Shown here: positions 9,325 to 17,992 of the stretch, one piece after another
Layout: each line of letters begins with the position of its first letter
Position numbering within the stretch: position 1 is the first letter of the stretch
Assembly: GCA_964485405.1 (NCBI GenBank)
Contig: CAZAJG010000001.1
Location: forward strand, 1-64,000
Reading direction: 5' to 3'
DNA from: CAKZNE01 sp964485405
Lineage (GTDB): Bacteria; Bacteroidota; Bacteroidia; Flavobacteriales; Schleiferiaceae
Length of the DNA stretch: 64,000 nucleotides
Notes under the pieces: generated by a model
Told to the model about the DNA's origin: nothing
Database searches by the model: none
The model's input: only the letters and a program-made list of their open reading frames with translations
Made by a program: the position numbers and the translations under genes

Positions 9325-10166
9325 TGGATAAAATTAGAGACTTTCTAGATTTCATCTTGATTCAAACAGATGATTTCAATCTACATGTCTACAACATTCT
9401 GGGTGTATTCTTGATTTTTTTACTAGCGCGATTTACCCTCTGGCTGATCAGAAAGTACCTCAACCTAAAGGTGAATCATGGCTCCTTAAACGAAGGGAAT
9501 AAGTACGCTATTTATCAAATTCTATCCTACCTTATTTATGTCATAGCTATCCTTTTTGCAATTGACAGTATCGGAATCAAAATCACCGTATTGTTGGCCG
9601 GTTCCACTGCGCTTTTCGTAGGTTTAGGATTAGGTCTTCAAGATTTTTTTAAGGACTTGGTAGCTGGTGTCATCATTTTATCGGAGCGCACGGTAACCGT
9701 TGGAGATATCGTAAACATTGGAGGTACCATTGGTAAGGTTAAAGAAGTTGGATTGCGTACTACCAGTTTAATTACGCGCGATGATATTGTAATGATTATT
9801 CCAAACAATAGGCTCACCTCAGACAATGTGGTAAACTGGTCTCAAAACAAAAAAACTACTCGTTTTCATGTTTCGGTGGGTGTTGCTTACGGAAGCGATA
9901 CGGCTATGGTAAAACAAATCCTGTTGGATTGTGCACGTGAAAATCCGCAAATAAAAAAGAACCCCGCTCCAGCTGTTTTTTTTAATGATTTTGGAAGTAG
10001 TTCGCTAGATTTTTCACTTTACTTCTTTTCTGATAATCTTTTTAGAATTGAGAGAACTAAGAGCGACTTACGGTTTGAAATTGATAAACAGTTTAGAGAA
10101 AGTAAAATCACAATTCCTTTCCCTCAAAGAGATTTATGGATTAAGCAAATGCCCAATAATTCATGA
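9324..10166 (+). CDS. Small-conductance mechanosensitive channel (MscS family)
   Basis: A 280-residue inner-membrane protein with three N-terminal helices. The pore-lining helix shows the Gly/Ala-rich packing pattern (ALFVGLGLGLQDFFKDLVAG, about residues 93-112), followed by the beta domain (TVGDIVNIGGTIGKV) and an alpha/beta C-terminal domain. This is the minimal MscS architecture, expected to assemble as a heptamer and release osmolytes during hypo-osmotic shock. The start codon overlaps the stop of the ABC permease gene (TAATG), and the stop overlaps the phosphatase start (ATGA). Confidence 0.93.
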   Translation: MDKIRDFLDFILIQTDDFNLHVYNILGVFLIFLLARFTLWLIRKYLNLKVNHGSLNEGNKYAIYQILSYLIYVIAILFAIDSIGIKITVLLAGSTALFVGLGLGLQDFFKDLVAGVIILSERTVTVGDIVNIGGTIGKVKEVGLRTTSLITRDDIVMIIPNNRLTSDNVVNWSQNKKTTRFHVSVGVAYGSDTAMVKQILLDCARENPQIKKNPAPAVFFNDFGSSSLDFSLYFFSDNLFRIERTKSDLRFEIDKQFRESKITIPFPQRDLWIKQMPNNS

Positions 10167-11107
10167 GAATAGCCATCATTGATATTGGAACCAATACATT
10201 CAACTTACTTATTAGACAGACTGATTCCAATCAAATTGTTTTTAAAAACAAAATATCAGTTCGGCTAGGGGAAGGAGGTATTACTAAAAACACTCTGGCG
10301 AAAGAGGCTTTTCAACGCGGATTGAACGCTCTACAAAAGCACAAACAAACCATTCAGTCTTATCAAGTAGATAAAACTTTTGCCTTTGCCACTTCTGCAG
10401 TACGTAGTGCCGATAATGGGATGAATTTTGTAACACAAGTAAAGACTCAAACCGGCATTCATATCAACATTATTGATGGAGATCAAGAAGCTGAACTCAT
10501 TTATTTTGGCGTGCGTCAAGCCATGGATTTGGGTATGGATCATTCTCTCATCATAGATATTGGAGGTGGGAGCACCGAGTTTATTATTGCCAACAAAAAA
10601 GGCGCAACTTGGAAGAAAAGCTATTTACTCGGCTCCAGTCGATTAATGGAAAAATTCACCCCTCATGATCCTATTGGTGAGGATGATATTAGAGCACTAG
10701 AAAAGCATTTTGATACTGAACTGGTTGATCTTTTAGCCGCCTTAAATCAAACTCCCGTAAGCACGATAATTGGAAGCAGCGGTTCCTTCGATACGCTTGC
10801 GGAAATGGTGATTGCTCATTTTGACCAAGAACCGAATGAAAGCATCCAAACGGCTTACGAGTTTAAGCTTGAACAATATCATCACATCGCTGCTTTAATG
10901 CTCCGTTATACTTACCAGGAAAGGTTAAATACCCCTGGAATGATTCCCATGCGAGCAGATCTAATTGTATTGGCCTGTGTTTTGATAAACTATATCTTGA
11001 AAAAAATTAACCCGGAGAAGATGAAACTCTCCACATATGCCCTTAAAGAGGGTGTATTTGAAACCTTAAATAACGATAATCCCAAATGGCAAGAATCCTT
11101 ATTGTAG
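10163..11107 (+). CDS. Ppx/GppA family phosphatase (exopolyphosphatase)
   Basis: A 314-residue member of the actin-like ASKHA fold. It begins with the phosphate-1 motif (IDIGTNTFNLLI) and has the phosphate-2 motif IIDIGGGSTEFI around residues 128-139. The short length, about 310 residues without the HD-type C-terminal domain of E. coli Ppx, is usual in Bacteroidota. The enzyme should cleave inorganic polyphosphate or the pppGpp 5'-phosphate; sequence alone does not separate these. Its 3' end overlaps the response-regulator gene by 22 bases, which is suggestive of joint expression. Confidence 0.9.
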   Translation: MRIAIIDIGTNTFNLLIRQTDSNQIVFKNKISVRLGEGGITKNTLAKEAFQRGLNALQKHKQTIQSYQVDKTFAFATSAVRSADNGMNFVTQVKTQTGIHINIIDGDQEAELIYFGVRQAMDLGMDHSLIIDIGGGSTEFIIANKKGATWKKSYLLGSSRLMEKFTPHDPIGEDDIRALEKHFDTELVDLLAALNQTPVSTIIGSSGSFDTLAEMVIAHFDQEPNESIQTAYEFKLEQYHHIAALMLRYTYQERLNTPGMIPMRADLIVLACVLINYILKKINPEKMKLSTYALKEGVFETLNNDNPKWQESLL

Positions 11108-12249
11108 AAGACGAGAAAGCAATCCGGAACGTATTGAGAAACATACTTTCTGATGAAAACAAAGACTTTATAGTAGATGAAGCTGAACACGGTAAACAAG
11201 CCGTAGATAAAATGGCTGAAGGAGAATACGATTTGGTTTTATGCGATATTAAAATGCCTGGAATGGATGGCATCGAAGTACTTGACCATATTAAAGAACA
11301 TCATTCCGACACGGCCGTTATTATGATCTCTGGTCATGGAGATTTAGATACGGCTGTAGAAAGTATGCGAAAAGGAGCATACGATTACATCTCCAAACCA
11401 CCCGATCTAAACCGACTTTTGGGTACGGTTAGAAATGCTTTAGACAAAAACACTCTAGTAAAAGAGAATAAAGTCCTCAAAAAGAAAGTGGGTAAAAACT
11501 ACCAAATGATTGGTCAGTCTCAAGCCCTTGAGGATATTAAAAACATCATCGAAAAGGTAGCTCCAACGGATGCCCGTGTTTTGATTACCGGCCCTAACGG
11601 TACAGGTAAAGAGTTGGTGGCCCACTGGGTGCATCAAAAAAGCGAACGCAGTAAATCACCTTTAATTGAAGTAAACTGCGCAGCCATACCTTCTGAACTT
11701 ATTGAAAGTGAACTTTTTGGGCATAAAAAAGGAGCCTTTACATCTGCAGTGAAAGACCGGAAAGGAAAATTTGAGCAGGCTTCGGGCGGAACTCTTTTTT
11801 TAGACGAAATCGGGGATATGAGTCTATCTGCTCAAGCGAAAGTATTGCGTGCCTTACAAGAGGGGAAAATTGCTCCAGTGGGGGGTGATAAAGAAATTAA
11901 AGTGGATGTACGGGTTTTAGCCGCAACAAATAAAGATCTGGTTAAGGAAATAAAGGAAGGTAAGTTCCGTGAAGACCTCTATCATAGATTGAGTGTTATT
12001 GTGATTAAGGTACCCGCTTTAAATGATCGGAAGGAAGATATTACCGATTTAACAGAACACTTTTCCCGTAAGATTGCCGAAGAACAAGGTACCGCTATCA
12101 AAAACTTTAATACAGAAGCAATTGAGGAATTGAAAAAGATTGACTGGACGGGAAACATTCGAGAGCTACGAAATGTAATAGAACGTCTTATTATTCTCGG
12201 AGGGAATGAGATCAGCGCTGAAGATGTTATCAACTTCGCCAGTAAATAA
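11086..12249 (+). CDS. Sigma-54-type response regulator lacking a DNA-binding domain
   Basis: A 387-residue NtrC-type protein. The receiver domain (residues 1-120) has the phospho-acceptor Asp54 (LCDIKMPG) and switch residues (MISGHG, SKPP). The AAA+ domain (about 140-380) has Walker A GPNGTGKE (169-176), the sigma-54 contact loop as GAFTSA (216-221; classical form GAFTGA) and Walker B GGTLFLDEIGD (234-244). The protein ends right after the AAA+ lid (GNIRELRNVIERL then about 20 residues), so the usual C-terminal Fis-type helix-turn-helix is absent. It may act from solution or be tethered by a partner. No cognate histidine kinase gene is adjacent. Confidence 0.92.
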   Translation: MARILIVEDEKAIRNVLRNILSDENKDFIVDEAEHGKQAVDKMAEGEYDLVLCDIKMPGMDGIEVLDHIKEHHSDTAVIMISGHGDLDTAVESMRKGAYDYISKPPDLNRLLGTVRNALDKNTLVKENKVLKKKVGKNYQMIGQSQALEDIKNIIEKVAPTDARVLITGPNGTGKELVAHWVHQKSERSKSPLIEVNCAAIPSELIESELFGHKKGAFTSAVKDRKGKFEQASGGTLFLDEIGDMSLSAQAKVLRALQEGKIAPVGGDKEIKVDVRVLAATNKDLVKEIKEGKFREDLYHRLSVIVIKVPALNDRKEDITDLTEHFSRKIAEEQGTAIKNFNTEAIEELKKIDWTGNIRELRNVIERLIILGGNEISAEDVINFASK

Positions 12250-12318
12250 ATCGTGAACCTAGGATACTTTTCGTATTCTAGCTTTTGTCTATATTTAGAA
12301 GACTATAATTAAGCCAAA

Positions 12319-12555
12319 ATGAATTTACCCAATTTCTTGTTAGCCGATAATACGGATAATCCTGACGACATTTATATTATCCACACTCAATTTCCTCGTT
12401 TTATCTGGTCCATCCATCACGATGAAGTAGAATGGTTGGATGAATTGGAAGGAGAAGAAGACGATTTGGTAACAGATATTGCAAATCTTTTAGACAGTGC
12501 GGATGCTTTTTACGAAAGAGAAGTAAAGCGTCATGAACAAGAATTAATGACCTAA
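12319..12555 (+). CDS. Conserved small acidic protein of unknown function
   Basis: A 78-residue protein with no signal or membrane segment. The N-terminal half (LADNTDNPDDIYIIHTQFPR) strongly resembles a small Bacteroidota protein family that I recognise only as conserved hypothetical; the C-terminal half is acidic and helical. It lies between the response regulator (69 bases upstream) and the MATE gene (27 bases downstream), in the same direction. The sequence TATATTTAG about 30 bases upstream may be a degenerate -7 box. Function unknown. Confidence 0.75.
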   Translation: MNLPNFLLADNTDNPDDIYIIHTQFPRFIWSIHHDEVEWLDELEGEEDDLVTDIANLLDSADAFYEREVKRHEQELMT

Positions 12556-12582
12556 ATTCGCGGGGCTAAAATTCGCCTCGTT

Positions 12583-13926
12583 TTGACTACTGCACAACAT
12601 TATAAAAAGAGTATTGAGCTGGCTTGGCCGGTTATGCTTGGCCAGTTTGGGCATGTTCTAGTAGGTTTGGCAGATAGCATTATGGTTGGCCAACTGGGAA
12701 CCGTTCCTTTAGCGGCTGGTGCTCTGGGTAATGCCATTTTTGCCATCCCATTGGTTTTCGGAATAGGTATGGCCTTTGGAATGACTCCACCCATCGCCAA
12801 TGCAGACGGGGAAAACAAACCTGAAAGAGCCGGGAACATCCTAAAACATGCCTTAGTCACCAATATGTGTACGGCACTTCTTGTATTTGCATCCATCTAC
12901 TTTGTGTCGCATTTTACACACACGCTAGGCCAAGACGGTGAAGTTTCTGCAATGGCCACTCCCTACTTAATGATTATTGGAAGTAGTATTATTCCATTAA
13001 TGTTCTTTTTAACCTTCAAACAATTCGCAGAAGGTTTATCTGATACACGCTTTGCTATGGTGGCTTCGCTTGGTGCAAACTTGATTAATATTGGCCTCAA
13101 CTATCTGTTTGTTTTTGGAAAGTTTGGATTTCCTGCTTTGGGCTTGGAAGGAGCGGGATACGCTACCCTCATTGCTCGAATACTGATGGCTGTGATTATG
13201 TGCATTTATGTTTTTAAGCATACAAAGTTTAAACTACATCTCAAGGACTGGATAAACAAAGCTTGGGATAAAAGCATCTTTAAAAAACTCCTGGATTTAG
13301 GCGTCCCTTCTGGTTTGCAATATATATTCGAAGTATCCTGTTTTGCTATGGCTGCTATAATGGTTGGACAGATGGGAGCCAACGCATTAGCAGCACATCA
13401 AATCGCAATCAGTTTGGCATCTCTAAGTTATATGGCTGCTTCTGGTCTTGGCGCTGCTGCAACGGTTAGAGTTGGAAATCAAATTGGGAAAAGAGATATT
13501 GAAAACCTCAAAAGAGCGAGCTACACAAACTTTATCCTCACCTTAATCTTTATGGCGTTTTGCGGTCTTGTATTCCTTATCGGAAAGGACTTCTTTCCCC
13601 AGTTTTACACCTCCGACTTAGAAGTGCAAAGCATTGCTGCGTCCTTATTAATTATAGCTGTATTTTTTCAACTCTCTGACGGCTTACAAGTAGCCGTTTT
13701 AGGAGCTTTACGGGGAATGTCGGATGTGAAAATACCCACTATTATTACCCTCGTGTCCTATTGGGCAATTGGTATTGGTGGTGGATGGTTTATGGGAGTT
13801 TACCTAAATTGGGGACCTAAAGGAGTTTGGTATGGCTTAGCCCTTGGACTTACTGCATCTGCCCTACTCTTGTACTGGAGGTTTCAACGGAAATTAACAC
13901 AACTCACCTATGAATTTAGGAAATAA
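12583..13926 (+). CDS. MATE family multidrug/sodium antiporter
   Basis: A 447-residue inner-membrane protein with about 12 transmembrane helices in two homologous halves. The opening segment (ELAWPVMLGQ, then ADSIMVGQLG) and the second-half repeat (GLQYIFEV, then MVGQMGANALAAHQIA) are typical of the NorM branch of MATE exporters, which use sodium or proton gradients to expel cationic compounds. No ATG precedes the conserved N-terminus, so TTG at 12583 is the best start; the first in-frame ATG would remove part of helix 1. Two near-repeats (TAAATTCGC and TAAAATTCGC) lie just upstream. The 3' end overlaps bioY by 17 bases. Confidence 0.92.
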   Translation: MTTAQHYKKSIELAWPVMLGQFGHVLVGLADSIMVGQLGTVPLAAGALGNAIFAIPLVFGIGMAFGMTPPIANADGENKPERAGNILKHALVTNMCTALLVFASIYFVSHFTHTLGQDGEVSAMATPYLMIIGSSIIPLMFFLTFKQFAEGLSDTRFAMVASLGANLINIGLNYLFVFGKFGFPALGLEGAGYATLIARILMAVIMCIYVFKHTKFKLHLKDWINKAWDKSIFKKLLDLGVPSGLQYIFEVSCFAMAAIMVGQMGANALAAHQIAISLASLSYMAASGLGAAATVRVGNQIGKRDIENLKRASYTNFILTLIFMAFCGLVFLIGKDFFPQFYTSDLEVQSIAASLLIIAVFFQLSDGLQVAVLGALRGMSDVKIPTIITLVSYWAIGIGGGWFMGVYLNWGPKGVWYGLALGLTASALLLYWRFQRKLTQLTYEFRK

Positions 13927-14461
13927 GGTTCTTACGATTATTCTCATTCAACTGCTTATTTGCTTGATCGCTCCAATTGGACTATCCATTGGGATGATTC
14001 CCGTTACCCTACAAACCTTTATTCTGTTTTTAATCCCATTAATTTTTGGAAAGAATATTGGCCTTATTAGCGGTGTATTGTATTTAATAATAGGCGCTTC
14101 GGGCATTCCGGTATTTGGAGCTTACACTTCGGGAATAGAAAAGTTAATTGGCCCTACAGCTGGTTTTCTGCTTGCCTTCCCTCTAATAAGTTGGTATGTA
14201 GGTTGGGCAGGGGAGAAAAAGGAACCTAATTTCTTTTTCCACATGATTATTCTTTTTCGTGCACATCTCCTTTTACTTATTCCTGGCTTTATCGTGTTAT
14301 ACTACAGCTTAGAGGGTGTTAAAATCTGGGAAACTTTTGTTCGCCTCTTGCCGGGTTTACTTATAAAAACCATTGTTGGCGGGGTTCTAAGTGCCTACAT
14401 TCTAAACCATCTTCCTAAAAAAGCTTCAGAATTTTTGAGTTCCCTGAAAACCACGGTATGA
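13910..14461 (+). CDS. bioY: Biotin transporter substrate-binding subunit BioY
   Basis: A 183-residue membrane protein with about six helices. The segment IPVTLQTF, followed by a Gly-rich loop (GASGIPVFGAY) and GPTAGFLLAFP, is the BioY signature; these residues line the biotin pocket in ECF-type S components. No ECF module genes (bioM/bioN) are adjacent, so it either works alone or shares a distant module. It overlaps the MATE gene by 17 bases and the next glycosyltransferase gene by four. Confidence 0.9.
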   Translation: MNLGNKVLTIILIQLLICLIAPIGLSIGMIPVTLQTFILFLIPLIFGKNIGLISGVLYLIIGASGIPVFGAYTSGIEKLIGPTAGFLLAFPLISWYVGWAGEKKEPNFFFHMIILFRAHLLLLIPGFIVLYYSLEGVKIWETFVRLLPGLLIKTIVGGVLSAYILNHLPKKASEFLSSLKTTV

Positions 14462-15528
14462 AAATTCTTTTCTTATCCAGATCAACCCTTTACACACAGA
14501 CCGGAGGAGATACCCTTCACCTGGAGCAAACTGCTTTACAGTTAAGGAAATTAGGATATGAAATAGACATTAAACTTGCCAACGATTCCGTAGATTATAA
14601 AAACTACGATCTCATTCACTTTTTCAACTTAAATAGGCCTTCTGATGTGCTGGCTGCGCTTAAAAAAGAAATGCCTCCCATAATTCTATCGAGTATATAC
14701 ATAGACTATGCTCAAGTGGATCAAATGCGATCGGGTGTATCTAAAATTTTGTATCAACTCTTTGGAGCTTTTGGCTTTGAATACATCAAGGTTTTTGCGC
14801 GCTGGGTAAAGGGAAAAGAAAAGTTTCCAGGTTGGAAGTATGCTTTTCTAGGGCAGAAAAAAAGTATGCGAAAGCTCCTATCCCATGCATCAGCGGTACT
14901 CACTGCTTCTAAACATGAACAACGAAAAATTGAGGGAGACTTTCAACTGAAATTAACGAACAGTTACGTTGTTCACTTAGGTAGTGAACACATCTCTACT
15001 TCAGAAACCAAGTTGCAAAACAGAAAAGGTGGGATTTGCGTTGCTCGAATTGAAAGATTGAAAAATCAACTCAACCTCATCAAGGCTTTCAACAGCTTAA
15101 ACGAAAACCTTAAAATTGTTGGGCAAGCAGCAACACATCAAAAAGATTATTGGGAAGCGTGTAAGCAGCAGGCTAAAAGCAACATCCAATTTCTTGGTTA
15201 TCTAGATGGTGAAGAACTAAAGGATCAATTTAGTTCCTCTAAGGTTCATATTTTACCGAGTTATTATGAAACTACTGGATTAGCAACTATTGAAGCGCTT
15301 AAGCTCGGTTGCAGAGCTGTAGTTTCGGATCAGGAAACACAACGGGAATTATTTGGTGAACATGTATTTTACTGCGATCCAAACCAACCGGAAGCCATCG
15401 TTCAAGCTGTGCAAGAAGCGATGCAAAATGAGCAGAATCATAGCGATTGGGTAAAAGAAAACTTTAGTTGGGTGAAAGCAGCTCACCAAATTTCTGATAT
15501 TTACAGAACCATTTCCCGCAATACATGA
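14458..15528 (+). CDS. Glycosyltransferase family 4
   Basis: A 356-residue GT-B fold enzyme, cytoplasmic or membrane-associated. The C-terminal domain shows VARIERLKNQ (donor-site start), then LPSYYETTGLATIEAL, the family's E-x7-E nucleotide-sugar site. Typical function is transfer of a sugar from UDP/GDP donors in capsule or lipopolysaccharide synthesis; donor and acceptor cannot be named. It overlaps bioY and the next glycosyltransferase gene by four bases each (ATGA), so it is part of the rightward run feeding polysaccharide synthesis. Confidence 0.88.
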   Translation: MKILFLSRSTLYTQTGGDTLHLEQTALQLRKLGYEIDIKLANDSVDYKNYDLIHFFNLNRPSDVLAALKKEMPPIILSSIYIDYAQVDQMRSGVSKILYQLFGAFGFEYIKVFARWVKGKEKFPGWKYAFLGQKKSMRKLLSHASAVLTASKHEQRKIEGDFQLKLTNSYVVHLGSEHISTSETKLQNRKGGICVARIERLKNQLNLIKAFNSLNENLKIVGQAATHQKDYWEACKQQAKSNIQFLGYLDGEELKDQFSSSKVHILPSYYETTGLATIEALKLGCRAVVSDQETQRELFGEHVFYCDPNQPEAIVQAVQEAMQNEQNHSDWVKENFSWVKAAHQISDIYRTISRNT

Positions 15529-16613
15529 AAATAGGTATACTTGGTTCTAGAGGAATTCCCAATTATTATGGGGGTTTTGAAGAATGTGCTCAACAGCTAG
15601 GAACTCGTCTCGTAGCTAAGGGGCATGAAGTATTTGTATACTGCTCGCACCTCCACCCCTATTCTCAAAAAGAATTTGAAGGCATTCAACTGATCCATAA
15701 ATATGATCCCGAAAATCGTTTAGGAACAGCTGGCCAATTTATCTATGACTTTAACTGTATTGTAGATTCCAAATGGCGAGATTTTGATGTGCTTCTATTA
15801 CTTGGATATACAAGCAGTAGTATTTGGAGGTGGCTCTATCCTAAAAAACCAGTGATCATAAACAATATGGATGGCTTGGAATGGAAAAGAGATAAGTACT
15901 CTGACCGAGTTAAACAGTTCTTACTGAAAGCAGAACGCTGGGCTGCCCACAGTTGTAAACTTATGGTGGCCGATGCGGTAGAAATACGAGATTACCTCAA
16001 CAAAAAGTATGAAAGAGGGGCTGTTTACATACCGTATGGAGCGTCTATCTTTAAAAAACCCAATGCTGAGATTTTGAATAAATACGGCTTAGAACCCTAC
16101 AACTACAATCTAGTTTTAGCCCGTTTGGAGCCGGAGAATAATATTGAAATCATCTTAAAAGGAGTACAAAAAAGCAGTAGTGAGAGAATCACATTGGTGA
16201 TCGGAAATCATGAAACTACGTATGGAGAGTATTTAAAGAAGAACTACCGAGATAGCCGAATACGCTTTATCAAAGCATCCTATAAAAAGGATACCGTTAA
16301 CAACCTTCGTTACTATTGCAATCTATATTTTCATGGACATACCGTGGGGGGTACAAATCCTTCCTTGTTAGAAGCTATGGGCTGTAAGAGTATGATTTGT
16401 GCCCACAACAATGCATTTAATCAGGAAGTTTTAGGGGAAGAAGGAAACTACTTTTTGGATGAAAACGATGTAGTAAATGCCTTGGACTTATTGGAAAGAA
16501 ATGAAGCCCAAAAAATCAAAATCAAAAAGAACCTAGAGAAGCTAAGCGACAAATACAATTGGGATATCGTAACCGATCAATATTTGGTTGTTTTTGAACA
16601 GAGCCTTCTTTAA
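15525..16613 (+). CDS. DUF1972-type glycosyltransferase (rhamnosyltransferase-like)
   Basis: A 362-residue GT-B fold protein. The N-terminus (MKIGILGSRGIPNYYGGFEE) is diagnostic of the DUF1972 domain found in rhamnosyltransferase-like enzymes, and the C-terminal half has a weak family 4/1 donor domain (VIGNHETTYG, HGHTVGGTNPSLLEAM). It is coupled to the preceding glycosyltransferase by a four-base overlap. The convergent sugar transferase gene ends three bases after its stop. A role in building the repeat unit of a surface polysaccharide is likely. Confidence 0.9.
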   Translation: MKIGILGSRGIPNYYGGFEECAQQLGTRLVAKGHEVFVYCSHLHPYSQKEFEGIQLIHKYDPENRLGTAGQFIYDFNCIVDSKWRDFDVLLLLGYTSSSIWRWLYPKKPVIINNMDGLEWKRDKYSDRVKQFLLKAERWAAHSCKLMVADAVEIRDYLNKKYERGAVYIPYGASIFKKPNAEILNKYGLEPYNYNLVLARLEPENNIEIILKGVQKSSSERITLVIGNHETTYGEYLKKNYRDSRIRFIKASYKKDTVNNLRYYCNLYFHGHTVGGTNPSLLEAMGCKSMICAHNNAFNQEVLGEEGNYFLDENDVVNALDLLERNEAQKIKIKKNLEKLSDKYNWDIVTDQYLVVFEQSLL

Positions 16614-16615
16614 CT

Positions 16616-17992
16616 CTAGCTACCCGAGTTAAACTTGAAAAGCGTTACCAAAACAATCTTAAGGTCTAAAAGTAAAGACCAGTTTTCAATGTAATACACA
16701 TCGTTTCTTACTCTGCCTTCAATGTCCTCTTTGTTTTTAACTTCTCCTCTATACCCATTTATTTGAGCAAGTCCGGTGATGCCTGGCTTCGCAAAGTGCC
16801 TTACCATATACTTCTCAATTACCTTTTTATATTCATCGGTATGCGCTAGCATATGAGGCCTAGGGCCGCATATAGACATGTCTCCTTTTAGGACATTAAA
16901 AAACTGAGGGAGTTCATCCAAACTTAACTGGCGAATGAGTTTACCAAACCAAGTTTTACGATCATCCTCCTCTACTGCTTGATCTAAATCTGATCTGTCA
17001 TTCAGTTTCATGCTCCTAAACTTGAAAATCGTAAAGGAATCGTCTTCCACCCCACTGCGCGATTGTTTGAAAAAAACAGGGCCTTTACCACTCAGTTTAA
17101 CTCCAATTACGAGAATAGGAAATAGCCATGGAAAGATGAGTAAAATGATTAACAAGCTAAAAATTACGTCAAACACACGCTTTAATATCCTGTTATGAAC
17201 ATACTCTAAGGGCTCTTCTCGATGTATTAAAACCGGGATGTTGTGATAAAAATCCATCTTCATACTCTCCGAGTATGGCAAGCCGAGGTTGGGTAAAATT
17301 CTATAGCGAATCAAATGCTTATCCGCCCATTGAAACCACTTGATCAGTTTTTCACCCGGTTCCTTATAAGCTACATAAATCTCGTCAATCTTTTCCTCCT
17401 TTATCCAAGGTTCAAGATCTTCTTCCTTACCCGTATGGTCTATACCTGGAATAGGATGATCTGAAAAATATCCACCAATCTCCAGTCCATATTCAGGATG
17501 ATCACTTATCAATTCTTTGAACTTCAAAAGCTCAGAAGAATCACCAATTAAAACTGTTTTCTTGAAGTTTAAACCTTTTTTACGAAGTCTTCTTAATAAG
17601 CGAATAAACATAAACCTCCATGGAAGCACGGTAAGGAAGAACGAGGCGTAGAAATAGATTAGAAATAAACGGGAGTATTCGTCTTTTTTTAAACTTACTA
17701 AGAGGAGTAACAGTAAAAAGGCATGAACAAAAAACACGTTAAACACCTTGGAAGTAGCCTTTCTGGGTTCCAGTGTTCTCCGAGTATCGTGTGTTTTAAA
17801 AACCAAAGTAAGGAGCAACCAACTGATGTTGAAGAAAACAATAAGGTTCAGGTAATCATCATAGTATGCAGTTTCCTCTAACCTAATTTCATCAAAACGT
17901 ACGGCCGCAGAAATCACAAAACAGCTATTGAGAAGAAGCAGATCTCCCGCAATAATTAGAAATTGAAAAAACTTGGCGTACCGTGACTGCAT
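16616..17992 (-). CDS. Polyprenyl-phosphate sugar-1-phosphate transferase (WcaJ/WbaP-like)
   Basis: A 458-residue membrane protein with four N-terminal helices, a Rossmann-like CoA-binding-type middle domain (FKKTVLIGDSSELLKF, about residues 140-155), a fifth hydrophobic helix and the catalytic bacterial sugar transferase domain (about 265-458) with KRVFDVIFSLL, FKQSRSGVEDD, FKFRSM and CGPRPHM. Such enzymes place the first sugar phosphate on undecaprenyl phosphate and so initiate capsule or exopolysaccharide repeat units. The start codon overlaps the stop of the M1 peptidase gene (TAATG), so the two leftward genes are coupled. Confidence 0.93.
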   Translation of the reverse strand: MQSRYAKFFQFLIIAGDLLLLNSCFVISAAVRFDEIRLEETAYYDDYLNLIVFFNISWLLLTLVFKTHDTRRTLEPRKATSKVFNVFFVHAFLLLLLLVSLKKDEYSRLFLIYFYASFFLTVLPWRFMFIRLLRRLRKKGLNFKKTVLIGDSSELLKFKELISDHPEYGLEIGGYFSDHPIPGIDHTGKEEDLEPWIKEEKIDEIYVAYKEPGEKLIKWFQWADKHLIRYRILPNLGLPYSESMKMDFYHNIPVLIHREEPLEYVHNRILKRVFDVIFSLLIILLIFPWLFPILVIGVKLSGKGPVFFKQSRSGVEDDSFTIFKFRSMKLNDRSDLDQAVEEDDRKTWFGKLIRQLSLDELPQFFNVLKGDMSICGPRPHMLAHTDEYKKVIEKYMVRHFAKPGITGLAQINGYRGEVKNKEDIEGRVRNDVYYIENWSLLLDLKIVLVTLFKFNSGS

